Positions 1 through 9,310 of a DNA stretch of 64,000 bases are shown piece by piece (the first letter of the stretch is position 1; every line of letters starts with the position of its first letter). The stretch comes from Candidatus Sumerlaeota bacterium (GTDB lineage: Bacteria; Sumerlaeota; Sumerlaeia; MWCT01; JAUWMI01). The position numbers and the translations under genes are program-made. The notes below the pieces were generated by a model that had not been told where the DNA came from, ran no database searches, and saw only the letters and a list, made by a program, of their open reading frames with translations. Location of the stretch: assembly GCA_030613245.1 (NCBI GenBank), contig JAUWMI010000009.1, forward strand, positions 44,994 to 108,993, written 5' to 3'.

Positions 1-201
1 AACCTGCTCTACCACCCGTGGCAAATACGCATATTCCGTTTTCCCGGGAAATACTGGCTGCGTCGTCACACCAAGCTCCCGCAGCGTGTACTCCAGTATC
101 TTCCCCCCTGACAGACCATCCGCATCGCCATCCATAAGTAAAACCACGCGGCTACCCTTAGGAATTGACTCCAAAAATGCTTTCGCCTCCGGAAATCTCA
201 T
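1..201 (-). CDS. DHH-family phosphoesterase, N-terminal fragment (runs off the left edge)
   Basis: Only the first 67 codons lie in the window; the rest is beyond base 1. The ATG at 201 follows an AGAAGAGGAG ribosome-binding site about 6 bases upstream. The visible part contains LLMDGDADGLSGG, which matches the Asp-rich metal-binding start motif (DxDxDG) of RecJ/DHH-type phosphoesterases. These enzymes hydrolyse phosphodiesters of DNA, oligonucleotides or cyclic nucleotides with two metal ions. The subfamily cannot be fixed without the DHH and DHHA1 parts. It is transcribed divergently from the PASTA gene. Confidence 0.6.
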   Translation of the reverse strand, partial: MRFPEAKAFLESIPKGSRVVLLMDGDADGLSGGKILEYTLRELGVTTQPVFPGKTEYAYLPRVVEQV

Positions 202-615
202 TATCCGCTCCTCTTCTCACCAACAACCCGCACAAACAAATGCACACAATCAGCCCTGAGCCCTTTCGGCTCCACTCCCCACCTCTCCTGAAGACCCCCT
301 ATTGCCTGAAGAGCTCACAAAAAGCAACAGCTTCTTACACGGTGCGGTGAGGAGGAGCCACCCAGATGCCGAACCATCAGAGAGACAAAGAAAGCCAAAT
401 CTACAAGCTTGGATACATCATAAGTTCAGCCAAGGCCCATCACTCGATATTTAGGACAATCAATAATTCTTTGCTTGTCAACAAACCAAGAATCTGCAAA
501 ATAGTCTCTTAAACTGAGACGGAAAAAATCTCTTTAATCTTTTCATCCTTTGTGCAGTAGTTTAATAAATTCTGAAAATCAACTGAACAACACGATTTCG
601 GAGAACCTTCGCATA
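202..615. other. Divergent intergenic region
   Basis: 414 bases separate the divergent DHH and PASTA genes. It should hold both promoters, but no convincing -35/-10 pair stands out. The short open frames here have no recognisable protein character. Confidence 0.4.
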
Positions 616-1512
616 ATGGATGAGCAAGAACGGCGAAACCTCGAAAAGCACATCAGGTTTACTCACGATCTTTCAGATGAAACGCAGTCGACCGAAAGCG
701 TCTCTGCTAAAGCATCGAAGAGCCAGAGGCCATCTCTGCTGTTCGGCGCGCCTGAGAGTCAGCGCGGATCGAGATTTCGCAGCTTCGTGGGATTCTTGTT
801 TCGGCTGGCCATCGTTGTCATCCTGGTATTCATCTTGCTGACAACCATCAGCTATCTAACCATTCGCCACTTTATTTCCGCTGAAGAGGTTGTTGTGCCC
901 AACCTCGTTAGCACGAGCCCGAGTGAAGCGCTTGAAAAATTGCGCGCGCTCAATCTCTCCCTCAAGCTCGACAAGAAAGAATACAGTGAGATAGTCCGAG
1001 AGGGCGACATCATTTCGCAATTTCCCTTCCCCGGCACGCATGCCAAAATCGGCGCTGACGTCAAAGTCGTTCTCAGTAAAGGGCCAACGTTAATCCAGGT
1101 ACCGGATTTGCGCGGCGAAAGCTATCTGAATGCAGGCGTCAAATTGCGCGCGCTTGATCTCCAGGTTGGCAAAACTTCATACCTCTACAACAACGAAGTG
1201 AAAAAAGGAAACGTCATCACTCAGGATCCTCTCCCCCAGAGCGCTGCGCCACGAAAGTATGCGATTAATCTGCTTGTCAGCAGCGGGCCACAACCCCGCA
1301 AGTTTCCAATGCCCGGCCTGGTAAATTCCACCCTCAAAGAGGCCCAGCCTCTTCTGGCCAGACTCGATCTTACCATTGACCAGATTACCAGAAAGGAACA
1401 GCCCGGTGTGGAGAAGGGAATTATCCTTGCACAAAGCCCTCCGGCTGGCACAATCGTATCGAATGAGACAAAAATTAGTGTGGTCATTGCCTCGGGACTG
1501 AATATCCCCTAA
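616..1512 (+). CDS. Single-pass membrane protein with three PASTA domains
   Basis: The 298-residue protein has a polar cytoplasmic N-terminus, one transmembrane helix (about residues 58-82, rich in V, I and L) and three consecutive PASTA repeats of about 65 residues, starting near VVVPNL, IQVPDL and KFPMPGL and each ending in a strand followed by SGP or ASG. PASTA domains bind peptidoglycan fragments and usually sit on PknB kinases or penicillin-binding proteins; here there is no catalytic domain, so it may be a wall sensor or anchor. The ATG at 616 has GGAGA about 12 bases upstream; an in-frame TTG at 550 is a weaker alternative. The kinase in this window (15.3-19.5 kb) lacks PASTA repeats, so a functional pairing is possible but speculative. 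Confidence 0.85.
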   Translation: MDEQERRNLEKHIRFTHDLSDETQSTESVSAKASKSQRPSLLFGAPESQRGSRFRSFVGFLFRLAIVVILVFILLTTISYLTIRHFISAEEVVVPNLVSTSPSEALEKLRALNLSLKLDKKEYSEIVREGDIISQFPFPGTHAKIGADVKVVLSKGPTLIQVPDLRGESYLNAGVKLRALDLQVGKTSYLYNNEVKKGNVITQDPLPQSAAPRKYAINLLVSSGPQPRKFPMPGLVNSTLKEAQPLLARLDLTIDQITRKEQPGVEKGIILAQSPPAGTIVSNETKISVVIASGLNIP

Positions 1513-1911
1513 GCCATGCACATCCAGGTCAAGCACTGTTATTCCTAGATTTACAGTCAAGCGGCGACCCGGAGGCTCCATACTTTCGACTCCCCGCATC
1601 CCGACACCACCTAAAAATGCACAATGAAAAAGTGCCCCGACAAACACCTTGTCTCTTACTATCAAACTATCAAAACTCCCGTAAATTCGACCAACATCTT
1701 CCTCGGAGTCTGAGGGCCAGCGCTCCGTCCCACTCGCTTATCAGCAGGTTCAAACATGGCGAGATAAAAAAATTCACAGCGCATTCGCAAAATTTAGTTG
1801 ACCCGAAAACCAGATAATGCTAGGGGAAGGGCACGAAAACTGGAAATATGTTTTCAAGCCTTGATGCAGATTTTTGACCAAGACACAGAAAGCGAAGGAG
1901 GTGACTAATTA
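1513..1911. other. Intergenic region upstream of HU
   Basis: About 400 bases with no credible gene. A GATAAT hexamer at 1813-1818 could be a -10 element but has no good -35 at normal spacing. The final bases carry the strong GGAGGTGA ribosome-binding site of the HU gene. Confidence 0.35.
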
Positions 1912-2190
1912 ATGACCAAAGCAGAGCTGATTGAAGCGGTTAAGAAAAGCACGGGGAAATACGATGTCAGCAAGGTTGCAACGGAAGCCATTGTGGATGC
2001 CACCTTCGACCAAATTGCAAAAACCATTAAGCAGAAAAAAAGATTTCAGATGCCCGGGTTTGGGACGTTCACCGTCAGGCAACGCAAGGCACGAATGGGC
2101 AGAAATCCTCAAACCGGTGAGGCAATCAAAATCAAGGCATCCAAGGCTGTTGGCTTCAAAGCAGCCCCGAAATTGAAAAAGGCACTCTGA
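1912..2190 (+). CDS. hup: HU-family nucleoid DNA-binding protein
   Basis: A 92-residue protein, the usual size for HU/IHF. It starts MTKAELIEAV and carries the family signature around GFGTFTVRQRKARMGRNPQT, with the DNA-minor-groove arm RNPQTGE. HU dimers bend and compact DNA. An excellent GGAGGTGA ribosome-binding site ends seven bases before the ATG, and an intrinsic terminator follows about 70 bases after the stop, so it is probably monocistronic and well expressed. HU versus IHF cannot be separated securely; I favour HU because it is a single stand-alone gene. Confidence 0.95.
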   Translation: MTKAELIEAVKKSTGKYDVSKVATEAIVDATFDQIAKTIKQKKRFQMPGFGTFTVRQRKARMGRNPQTGEAIKIKASKAVGFKAAPKLKKAL

Positions 2191-2262
2191 GCAGCTCGCT
2201 CCGCTTGTATGGATTTTTCAAGCTGCAAATTAGTCTGCTCAGACAGTGGAATGGATTCTGCA

Positions 2263-2304
2263 GGAGGTGAAGTAATCAAATTAGACTACTTCATCTCCTT
2301 TTTT
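2263..2304 (+). terminator. Rho-independent terminator after HU
   Basis: A 12-bp stem, GGAGGTGAAGTA (2263-2274) with TACTTCATCTCC (2287-2298), contains one G-U pair and a 12-base loop, and is followed at once by six T residues. Confidence 0.88.
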
Positions 2305-2334
2305 ATTCATGTTCATGATGGAGATATGCGTTGC

Positions 2335-2832
2335 TCAGGAGAAGCGTTCCCAGTGAATGACATCTTCAAGCGGACGCTTAGCCAGTGAAGGTGTCGGCTT
2401 CGCACTCAACCCAATGGAAACAAGGCTGATCAATCGGTAGCCCTCTGGCACGCCAAGCAAGTCCCGCAGTGCCGCGGCGTACCGTTTCTTGTCTCCTGCT
2501 ACCCAGCACGAACCCATACCCAGAGCCGTTGCAGCCACCAGCAGGTTCTGGGTGGCCGCACTTCCGTCTTCCAGAGCGTATTTCGTTGACTTACAAAACA
2601 CTGCGATACACACGGGCGCTTCAGCAATGAATTTCCCGTAGTCCGAGAGATCGGCAATCGCATTGCGGATTTTCTCATCCTGCACAATAACGAATTCCCA
2701 GGGCTGTATATTGTTTGCTGTTGGGGCCAGCCGTCCAGCGTCTACGATCTCACTAACTACGTCGCGCGGTACAGCAGTTGATTGATAGTGCCTGGCACTG
2801 CGTCGCGTCTTCAATGCATCAAGTGCATCCAT
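2335..2832 (-). CDS. Nitroreductase-family FMN oxidoreductase
   Basis: A 165-residue single-domain protein. It begins with the family opening DALDALKTRRSARHYQ, whose RRSxRxY segment binds FMN phosphate, followed by APTANNIQPWEFVIV and the C-terminal GLGMGSCWV-type segment (here ALGMGSCWVAGD). Family members are homodimers that use NAD(P)H to reduce nitroaromatics, quinones or flavins; the substrate cannot be read from sequence. It is convergent with HU across the terminator. Start at 2832 is supported by conservation of the opening motif. Confidence 0.9.
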   Translation of the reverse strand: MDALDALKTRRSARHYQSTAVPRDVVSEIVDAGRLAPTANNIQPWEFVIVQDEKIRNAIADLSDYGKFIAEAPVCIAVFCKSTKYALEDGSAATQNLLVAATALGMGSCWVAGDKKRYAAALRDLLGVPEGYRLISLVSIGLSAKPTPSLAKRPLEDVIHWERFS

Positions 2833-3420
2833 CGTGGCTTCCTCCTCTTGCTCTTCATAAGTCTGATTTCCTTATCAGAATACACGTCGGCACTTCAAGA
2901 CCTGTGTTCGAAACCACCTGACGCCTCTCCCTCCCACTATACTCAGCACAGGAACAGGCGCCCTCACCTTCCGGAATCCTTGACCCAAGCCGATACTCAA
3001 TACCCGGGAATCCCCTGTTATAGCAAGGCTTTGCGGGGGGTCGTAATTTTTCTCTTGAACCGCAAAAGTGTTTTGTATTATACTATGATTACAGTGGCCA
3101 TTTGTGATACGATGAAGACCGCTTCGGGTTCTTGTTCCATTCTGTTTCAGTCCTGAGCGCCACAACCATAGTATCACTATCTTGGGGTGGCTTTTTGCTG
3201 AACCAGTATTCGGAACTGGATAAAACCACGGATAGCATACTGCGTCCCATGGCTGCAAGACCTTACGGTCCCTTAGGGAGAAAAAACATCTTGCAGGCCG
3301 GATGCGAAATAGCTGCCAACGGACCGAAGAACCCGTCAGCCAATGACTCTTCTCTGTAAAGAGCTCAAACAGATTCGGATAGGTATAAGGCAGATGGCCC
3401 CGTCTAGGAGGAGTTTTTAA
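2833..3420. other. Long intergenic region with a possible promoter
   Basis: 588 bases. Overlapping open frames on both strands (for example 2875-3258 minus) have no protein-like composition. A TTGAAC (3055-3060) and TTATAC (3078-3083) pair spaced by 17 bases could be a sigma-70-type promoter for the GH57-like gene, leaving a leader of about 330 bases. The region ends in an AGGAGGAG ribosome-binding site. Confidence 0.35.
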
Positions 3421-5481
3421 ATGAATTTTCTACATCCTATTTATCATGGTCATTCTTATCAAGTCGGCTCGCGGATGGATCTTGATCGCCGATTGCCGCG
3501 CAAACTCGACGAAGCAGACCTTAACGAGCTTCTCGACTCTTTTTCCGAGCATCCACGCTATATCGAGCGCATAGCTCCGGTTAGTGCTCATATCGGCGAA
3601 GACGTAATTCGGGGAAAAAACTGGACAGAACTAATGATAAAAGGCTATCGCATTTTTACTGGCATTTTTTCAAATATTACAACGTACGTACGCCAGACTA
3701 TGCGCGATGTTTTCAAAGAGAAGGGTATGGTGCCATTTCTCTCCATCGCTATTGAACCAGATACGCTTTATCGCATCCTGGAGATGGATTACGAAACCGC
3801 TGAAAATACCTATGCGCGAATTATGGAACTCTACAGGGAGGGTGTGGTCGCCCCGTGCGCAACTGTCCCCTTCCACGTGATCCTGCCCATGCTGGAGGAC
3901 GACTACGATGTGCGGCTGTGCACCCGGATCGGTCTCCTATTTTACTGGCCCATTCTGATAACATATCATAATTACCTCAAGACGACCCATAATGGTTCCC
4001 GATTCGTTGTTCCCTTCTGGCTTCCCGAAGGGGGGTACAGCAAACGCATGCTGGAAATTCTATACGACCAGTTCATGTCGAAGTGTAATGAAGAAAAAAT
4101 TAAGGATCCCCATCTGGTGCTAATGCTCGACAACCATCAGGCCATAGAGCGCGATACTGACGTCCTGATGAAATCTTGGAATATCATTAAACTCGACTCC
4201 GCAAAAAATGCCTTCGTCTCTGTGGTCTTCCGGGATCGCCACTTCAGCAACTGGGTGACGTTTTCCAACCCTTCGGTCAAAAAGCTCCTTGATCGGACGA
4301 TTGCCAAAGTTGACGCCGATCTCAACATCCAGAATATTGATTACTGCTGGTCCCATTTTGAGGACATTGAGGCACTGACTTATACCATCAAAGCATCGAA
4401 GAACTTCGAACAGAAAATCATCAAGCTAACAGAGCTTGGCTACTTAGCCCTCGCGCCTGACATGTTCGTGCGACGAAAATTAAGCCGTAACTTCCGCCGT
4501 ACAGATTACGAGCCGCAAAGCATCATGGTGAAAGACAACACGACGTGGACCGACTGGCATGTTAACAACATCTCTCTAGGCAGATGGCAGGGTACTCTCG
4601 ACAGCAATGCAGAATATAAGCTGGTAGACGAAAATCACGCCTATACACGCTTCACCAAGAATGGTGCGGTAGAAGAGCAGGGGCCCCAGTGCTGGAAAAT
4701 CGGCTTTAATAAGGCCGTGGCCGCTTGCGTGCGCACCGTCAAGGGCGATTCCAAGACCTGCGCCTCAGGGATGCTCGGCGTCCTGGCCTCCCTGGTCCCT
4801 AGCAAAAATGCCAGAATCAAACGCCGCAACGTGGACAACTTCCTCGTCCACTATGCCTATATCCACTGGAAGGAGCACTTCGTCCATCACGGTATGTCGG
4901 AGGCCGATATCTATTTGCCAAGCCTTGCTAAACAATACCTCTTCCAGGGATGCAAAGGAAAGCCGTCAGCCAAGAAGACGCTGATCGCCGGTTTGGCAGC
5001 ACAGGCCTATTACTTCGCTCTGGATGGGTATAAATCCTGCGGCACATTCTGGGAAAACTTCGATCAGCGCGCCGTCTACCAAAACGTCGCCATGGTGACC
5101 CTGGCCATGGTGAATGCGATGTACGCCTATCACTGGCTGGGCAAGCCACAAGAAGCAAGGAAAGTTCTCAACGTGCTTAAGGAGGAATTTATTGGTTTTG
5201 AACACGCGTACCGCCGATATAAGCTCGCCGAGTACGGTGTTACCGAGCCTGAATGGAAAGACGCCATAAAGTCCACCGTTGACGACAGTGACCTCAACGT
5301 CGTAGCACGCGCTGCACGCCGTATTGGTGCTCGTCATCTTCGACTGCTCGGCTATCGGAAAGACTTCTCCTTCGAGGACGAAAATATTTCCACCAACACC
5401 GGCCATATATGGTCGGGCGAAATCAGCAATACAAATTTCAAATGGGAAAACCGACTCTTTTGCGGCCTGCTTGAGGAATAA
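3421..5481 (+). CDS. GH57-like glycoside hydrolase family protein
   Basis: 686 residues. The N-terminus HPIYHGHSYQVGSR and the segment PFWLPEGGYSKRML resemble the HGHFYQ and GxWLPE signatures of family-57-type alpha-amylase/alpha-mannosidase proteins (DUF3536-like branch); PFHVILPMLEDDYDVRLCTR also fits the conserved block that precedes them. The second half is helical and resembles the C-terminal domain of that branch. Family 57 enzymes act on alpha-1,4-glucans by a retaining mechanism with Glu and Asp. The catalytic Glu could be the E of LPEGG, but the Asp is not assignable by eye, so activity is unproven. No signal peptide, so it is probably cytoplasmic. It stands alone behind a strong AGGAGGAG ribosome-binding site. 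Confidence 0.6.
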   Translation: MNFLHPIYHGHSYQVGSRMDLDRRLPRKLDEADLNELLDSFSEHPRYIERIAPVSAHIGEDVIRGKNWTELMIKGYRIFTGIFSNITTYVRQTMRDVFKEKGMVPFLSIAIEPDTLYRILEMDYETAENTYARIMELYREGVVAPCATVPFHVILPMLEDDYDVRLCTRIGLLFYWPILITYHNYLKTTHNGSRFVVPFWLPEGGYSKRMLEILYDQFMSKCNEEKIKDPHLVLMLDNHQAIERDTDVLMKSWNIIKLDSAKNAFVSVVFRDRHFSNWVTFSNPSVKKLLDRTIAKVDADLNIQNIDYCWSHFEDIEALTYTIKASKNFEQKIIKLTELGYLALAPDMFVRRKLSRNFRRTDYEPQSIMVKDNTTWTDWHVNNISLGRWQGTLDSNAEYKLVDENHAYTRFTKNGAVEEQGPQCWKIGFNKAVAACVRTVKGDSKTCASGMLGVLASLVPSKNARIKRRNVDNFLVHYAYIHWKEHFVHHGMSEADIYLPSLAKQYLFQGCKGKPSAKKTLIAGLAAQAYYFALDGYKSCGTFWENFDQRAVYQNVAMVTLAMVNAMYAYHWLGKPQEARKVLNVLKEEFIGFEHAYRRYKLAEYGVTEPEWKDAIKSTVDDSDLNVVARAARRIGARHLRLLGYRKDFSFEDENISTNTGHIWSGEISNTNFKWENRLFCGLLEE

Positions 5482-5605
5482 AGCATCATCCACTCAGCAA
5501 TAATTTAGCCGCAGAGAAATGCGGGTTGAGGGAATGACGTCCTGTCCGCCTCTGGCGGAATGCAGCAGCTCGCCCTTCCCCAAAAGAACATTGTTTTTGA
5601 GAAAG

Positions 5606-6076
5606 CTATAGATGCTGGCTAAATTCCGCCACGGTTGGTTTGACGAGCTTGGTAAAATCTTTGTACTTCATGTGCACCGTATCGGTGTGCGTACCTGCGC
5701 GAAAGACAATCTCCTTCGCCTCAGTCAGCGTCTTGTCCACGTACACCGGTAGATCATAGAGATTCCCAAAGGGCGGCATAGCACCAGTTTCGCATTGCGG
5801 AAACAGTCCTTTAAATTCCTCCTCAGTAGCAAGACGCGCCTCAGGCTTCCCGAGCACTTCGCTTAACTTCTCAACGACGATGCGCTGCGTGGCAGGCAAA
5901 ACGACCATCACAAACTCTTCATTGGCCCTGATCATCACGACTTTCGCCAGTTGCGCTCCCGGCACGTGCTCCGCCGCTGCTACTTCCTGCGACGTGTAAA
6001 CCACCGGATGTGTACACACAGCATATTTCACCTTCTTCTTGTCGAGAAATTCCTTAAGCTTATTCAAGATTGTCAT
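5606..6076 (-). CDS. YbaK/ProX-type aminoacyl-tRNA deacylase domain protein
   Basis: 156 residues, about the size of free-standing YbaK/ProX trans-editing proteins that hydrolyse mischarged tRNAs. The conserved features are KVKYAVCTHP at the N-terminus, the central LAKVVMIR strand with the lysine expected in the active site, and the GAMPPFG loop. The ATG at 6076 follows GGAGGGATCGAA and is preferred to an upstream in-frame ATG at 6115. Some members of this family act in stress adaptation, and the exact tRNA target is unknown. It is downstream of the agmatinase gene on the same strand, 185 bases away. Confidence 0.85.
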   Translation of the reverse strand: MTILNKLKEFLDKKKVKYAVCTHPVVYTSQEVAAAEHVPGAQLAKVVMIRANEEFVMVVLPATQRIVVEKLSEVLGKPEARLATEEEFKGLFPQCETGAMPPFGNLYDLPVYVDKTLTEAKEIVFRAGTHTDTVHMKYKDFTKLVKPTVAEFSQHL

Positions 6077-6261
6077 TTCGATCCCTCCTCTATCAGCAAC
6101 ATGCGGCCATGTCACACCTTAGATATGGCCAGCCATTTCTCCGGTCCCATGAGGACACTTTAGCCACACCGCAAAATCCAAGTCAAGAAAATCCCTTCTC
6201 CCAAGCCCGTGAGACTCTCCAGAAGGCACTAAAAGGGATGGCAAGGAAAAACAACCCATGA

Positions 6262-7176
6262 TCAGCCGCGACTCGCCTTACCCACATACCCCAACATGCG
6301 GTAAACCAATTTCGCCGCAAGGAAATTCGGCGCTACCAGACCGGGAATAGGACTCAACTCCACGACATCGAATCCCAATACCTTCTTCGAAAAAATCAAC
6401 GGACGCAGAATCTTCAAAAGCGGCGCCCACAAAAGCCCCCCGGGTTCTGGAGTACCCGTCGAGGGCATGATTGATGGATCCAGAACATCCAGGTCAATTG
6501 AAATGTAAATCGCCCTCGGAAGCCTTTTGATCACCGACGAGATCAGCGAATCCAGCTGATCGCCACCAAGATCCTGCATTCGGACTGTGTGAATGGTCTT
6601 CGCCTGAAACAGATCCTTTTCCTCGGCGGAGAGCGACCGGACGCCAATCTGCACAATCGAAACTCCCAGCTCCTCAATGCGGCGTGCCACACAGGAGTGG
6701 TTAAATGAACTACCCGCATACTCTTGCCTGTAGTCCGCATGAGCGTCAAACTGCACCACAGCAAACTGCCCAGGCTTGCTCGCCCTCAGTGCCTGCACAA
6801 CGCCATATGTAATCGAATGCTCACCACCCAGTACCACTGGGAATTTTTTTGCTCGCAGTATATCCCGATACACGCGGCCCACGCGACGCATCATGGCACG
6901 GGGACCCTTGGTTGTCACCTCTACCGGATTCAGCGTGTGGATGCCCAGACGGTAGGTCTCAGTGTCGAGCTCCTCATCATAAAGCTCAACGTGTGCGGAC
7001 GCCTCAAGGATGGCCTGCGGCCCGAATCGTGCGCCTGGTTGATAGGAAGTCGTCAGGTCGTACGGCACAGGCAGCACGGCAAATGCAGACGATTTGAAGG
7101 CCGAAAATCTTGGCTCTAGTCCAAGGAAATTCATCTGCGGTGCAAAGTCGCTCTTCTTCATTCGTTCCCAGTCCAA
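6262..7176 (-). CDS. speB: Agmatinase-like ureohydrolase
   Basis: 304 residues, normal for the agmatinase/arginase superfamily. Manganese-binding motifs are intact: GGEHSITYG, FDAHADYR and SIDLDVLDPS. Agmatinase hydrolyses agmatine to putrescine and urea. Agmatine as substrate is inferred from the nearby pyruvoyl arginine decarboxylase on the same strand; formiminoglutamase or arginase are less likely. The frame opens with TTG at 7176; the ATG at 7161 (MKKSDFAP) is an equally plausible start. It is the second step of the polyamine route encoded at 6.3-9.1 kb. Confidence 0.9.
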   Translation of the reverse strand: MDWERMKKSDFAPQMNFLGLEPRFSAFKSSAFAVLPVPYDLTTSYQPGARFGPQAILEASAHVELYDEELDTETYRLGIHTLNPVEVTTKGPRAMMRRVGRVYRDILRAKKFPVVLGGEHSITYGVVQALRASKPGQFAVVQFDAHADYRQEYAGSSFNHSCVARRIEELGVSIVQIGVRSLSAEEKDLFQAKTIHTVRMQDLGGDQLDSLISSVIKRLPRAIYISIDLDVLDPSIMPSTGTPEPGGLLWAPLLKILRPLIFSKKVLGFDVVELSPIPGLVAPNFLAAKLVYRMLGYVGKASRG

Positions 7177-7313
7177 TTCGCCTTTAAGAGGAAAACAATG
7201 GCGAACAAGTATCGAAACAATGTATCAAAACTCACACACTGAGAGGCCATCTGTCCTCTTGCCTCACACTAGCACGCAACGAAACAGTTTCGCACATCCT
7301 GCCTTACATGCTC

Positions 7314-8339
7314 CTATTTGGCCAGCTGTGCAAACAAATCCGGCGCTTGCCGCTTGCGAATCAGGGGCCTGTAATTTTGCGTCACTGCGTGCACCAGCAG
7401 CGGCAGCGCAATCGTGGCGTCACAAAAAACCACAACCTTCTTCGCCTTGCGCGCAATCTTCCCCCACGACTGCGCCTCTTCAAAACTGCACCCGCTCAGC
7501 CCTCCCCAATGGGGCGCATCCGCAGTCACCTGGATCGCATAGCGATGCCCTGCCGACGCCTCGCTACTCATGATTGAGTTGGTGATTTCAGTCTGCTGGA
7601 TAAAATTCTTGGGTGCTCCTCCTGCAATGTAAATAACCCCCGTGACGCGTGCTCGCGCGACAATCTTCGCTGTCTCCAGTACGTCTACTATCGGATCAAG
7701 AAAGAGCGAGTTCGTACCCTGTGCCCGGCCATACGCCAGCGCAATCCCGTACGAGGAATCGCCCAACGCCGGACAATAAATCGGAACTCCCGCCTTATGT
7801 GCTGCTGTGATGATGCCTTCCCTCTTCTTCTCCCTACGCAGCTTTGCCCCAAGCTCAAAGAAAAACTCCCGCGTCGAATAACGCTGCGTCTGGTCAAGAC
7901 TTGCGGCAAACCGGGCGATGAAGCGATCCGTCTTGCGGAATTCTGCCTCGCTGGCAAATACGTCGTGGATCCGGTCAATACCCATTGCAGCAAGACGTGT
8001 ATCATCAACCTGCTCGCTTCCCTGATAATGTGCATTGCCGAGTGTCTCGTGCAAATCGTGAAACAGGTTCGCGCCCGTCGAGACCAAACAATCAATAAAG
8101 CGATGCTTGATCACATGAGCAAGCACAGCACGCATGCCAGCAGGGATCATCGCGCCAGCCAGGCCCATCAGGATTGTGGTACGGCCGCGCAGCATAGCGG
8201 CCCAGATGTCCGCCGCGCGCGCGAGATTGCGCGCCTGAAACGCCGTATCCCCCATTGCACGCACAACCGAACCCGCTGTCGCATGCTCGCGTACCGCAAT
8301 CGGCTTGACCGGCTTCCGCAAGAGATGTCTTCGAATCAT
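7314..8339 (-). CDS. Deoxyhypusine synthase-like protein, probable homospermidine/spermidine-forming aminobutyl transferase
   Basis: 341 residues with the deoxyhypusine synthase fold: an NAD-binding VSTGANLFHDLHE segment near residue 87 and the catalytic-lysine loop AGGAPKNFIQQ with Lys near 244, corresponding to the GGxxKHH lysine that forms the imine in the eukaryotic enzyme. Bacteria lack eIF5A hypusination, and bacterial members that have been studied make homospermidine from putrescine. Position between agmatinase and arginine decarboxylase genes supports a polyamine role. The product (homospermidine or another aminobutylated amine) cannot be told from sequence. A perfect palindromic repeat lies just upstream of its start. 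Confidence 0.85.
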   Translation of the reverse strand: MIRRHLLRKPVKPIAVREHATAGSVVRAMGDTAFQARNLARAADIWAAMLRGRTTILMGLAGAMIPAGMRAVLAHVIKHRFIDCLVSTGANLFHDLHETLGNAHYQGSEQVDDTRLAAMGIDRIHDVFASEAEFRKTDRFIARFAASLDQTQRYSTREFFFELGAKLRREKKREGIITAAHKAGVPIYCPALGDSSYGIALAYGRAQGTNSLFLDPIVDVLETAKIVARARVTGVIYIAGGAPKNFIQQTEITNSIMSSEASAGHRYAIQVTADAPHWGGLSGCSFEEAQSWGKIARKAKKVVVFCDATIALPLLVHAVTQNYRPLIRKRQAPDLFAQLAK

Positions 8340-8373
8340 CGCCTTGATGCTTCCTTTCCTATACGCCAGAGCA

Positions 8374-8403
8374 TGTAGGGGCGTTTAACTAAACGCCCCT
8401 ACA
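8374..8403. repeat. Palindromic repeat, GTAGGGGC family (perfect)
   Basis: Perfect 14-bp arms TGTAGGGGCGTTTA and their complement around a 2-base loop, between the deoxyhypusine-synthase-like and arginine decarboxylase genes. The best copy of the dispersed family. Confidence 0.85.
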
Positions 8404-8487
8404 ACTACCCACTATGGAATCCCAGGAACCTCTTTTTGTTCTATGCGTGGCATCCGCCTACGGCGACCGCCTGCGGCGGATTAATAC

Positions 8488-9075
8488 TCAGGGAACAAAT
8501 ACAGCTGCAGCCAGCACCGTAGTCCACCTGCCATCCTTGTCCCCTCTCGTTGTTTCAGTAATGTTTGTAGTTCGGACGATCTGGTTAGAAATTTTGTAGA
8601 TTTCTTTCCGCTCGTCGTAGGACGTATCGGGATCAAATGGCACGCCAAGAATCATCGCCAGCATGCTGGCAGCGAGATCCTCTACAAAATCACCTGCTAT
8701 GGCCTCTGTCTGGCCAAAGCTATGATGTTCCGAAATGTAGCCGTATTTCGTGCGGTCCTTTGGCACAGCCAGCCCAATGGAAGCAGCCATCTGCCGATGC
8801 GGCTCATTGGTGGAATTTTCACTCAAGACGCAATACACAATCTGGCCCGGCTTAAGGAGCTCAATACCGCGCTTCCTGGAAATCACCTTACAATGCGGAG
8901 GAAAAATGCTTGAGACACGCACTAGATTCAACTGCGAGATCTTGGCGTTACGAAGTGCCATCTCAAAACTCGTCAATTTCTCCTTCGCCACACCCTGTCC
9001 CTTCGTGAGAAAAACCCTTGACGGAACTGATCCCAATCCCTCACCGCGGACGCGTTTGCTTTTTGTCCTCACCAA
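8488..9075 (-). CDS. pdaD: Pyruvoyl-dependent arginine decarboxylase
   Basis: 195 residues. The proenzyme self-cleaves between two serines to leave a pyruvoyl group; the motif VSSIFPP places the site at Ser55-Ser56. VFLTKGQGVAKEKLTSFEMAL and the later SEHHSFGQTEAIAGD block also fit the family. It decarboxylates arginine to agmatine, the substrate of the agmatinase two genes downstream. The best start is TTG at 9075, nine bases after GGAGGG; a GTG follows directly. This PvlArgDC type is common in archaea and patchy in bacteria, so an old horizontal origin is possible but not shown here. Confidence 0.92.
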   Translation of the reverse strand: MVRTKSKRVRGEGLGSVPSRVFLTKGQGVAKEKLTSFEMALRNAKISQLNLVRVSSIFPPHCKVISRKRGIELLKPGQIVYCVLSENSTNEPHRQMAASIGLAVPKDRTKYGYISEHHSFGQTEAIAGDFVEDLAASMLAMILGVPFDPDTSYDERKEIYKISNQIVRTTNITETTRGDKDGRWTTVLAAAVFVP

Positions 9076-9310
9076 ATCTGTAAACCCTCCTTTGCCAGAA
9101 TCTGTTCTTTCTTCGCCATTGCCAACACTGACCCGCAGCTCGCGAATCCGAACAATAGCCCACTGCTCCAGTCACAATGGCATACATGAAAATTGTAAAT
9201 TTGAAAAACTCTCTCCACTTACTCACTAAAGTCTATTACGAAGAAACTTTCACCCATGTCAAACAGAAAATACGAGAGGAGATTCCTGGGCGACAGAATG
9301 CCAGGTGCTT

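Noticed and set aside
1790..1823. Promoter of the HU gene
   Set aside because: GATAAT lacks a -35 at a normal distance; the TTGACC nearby is only nine bases away.
2875..3258. 127-residue minus-strand open frame between nitroreductase and the GH57-like gene
   Set aside because: No ribosome-binding site, no recognisable motif and odd composition; it overlaps a possible promoter.
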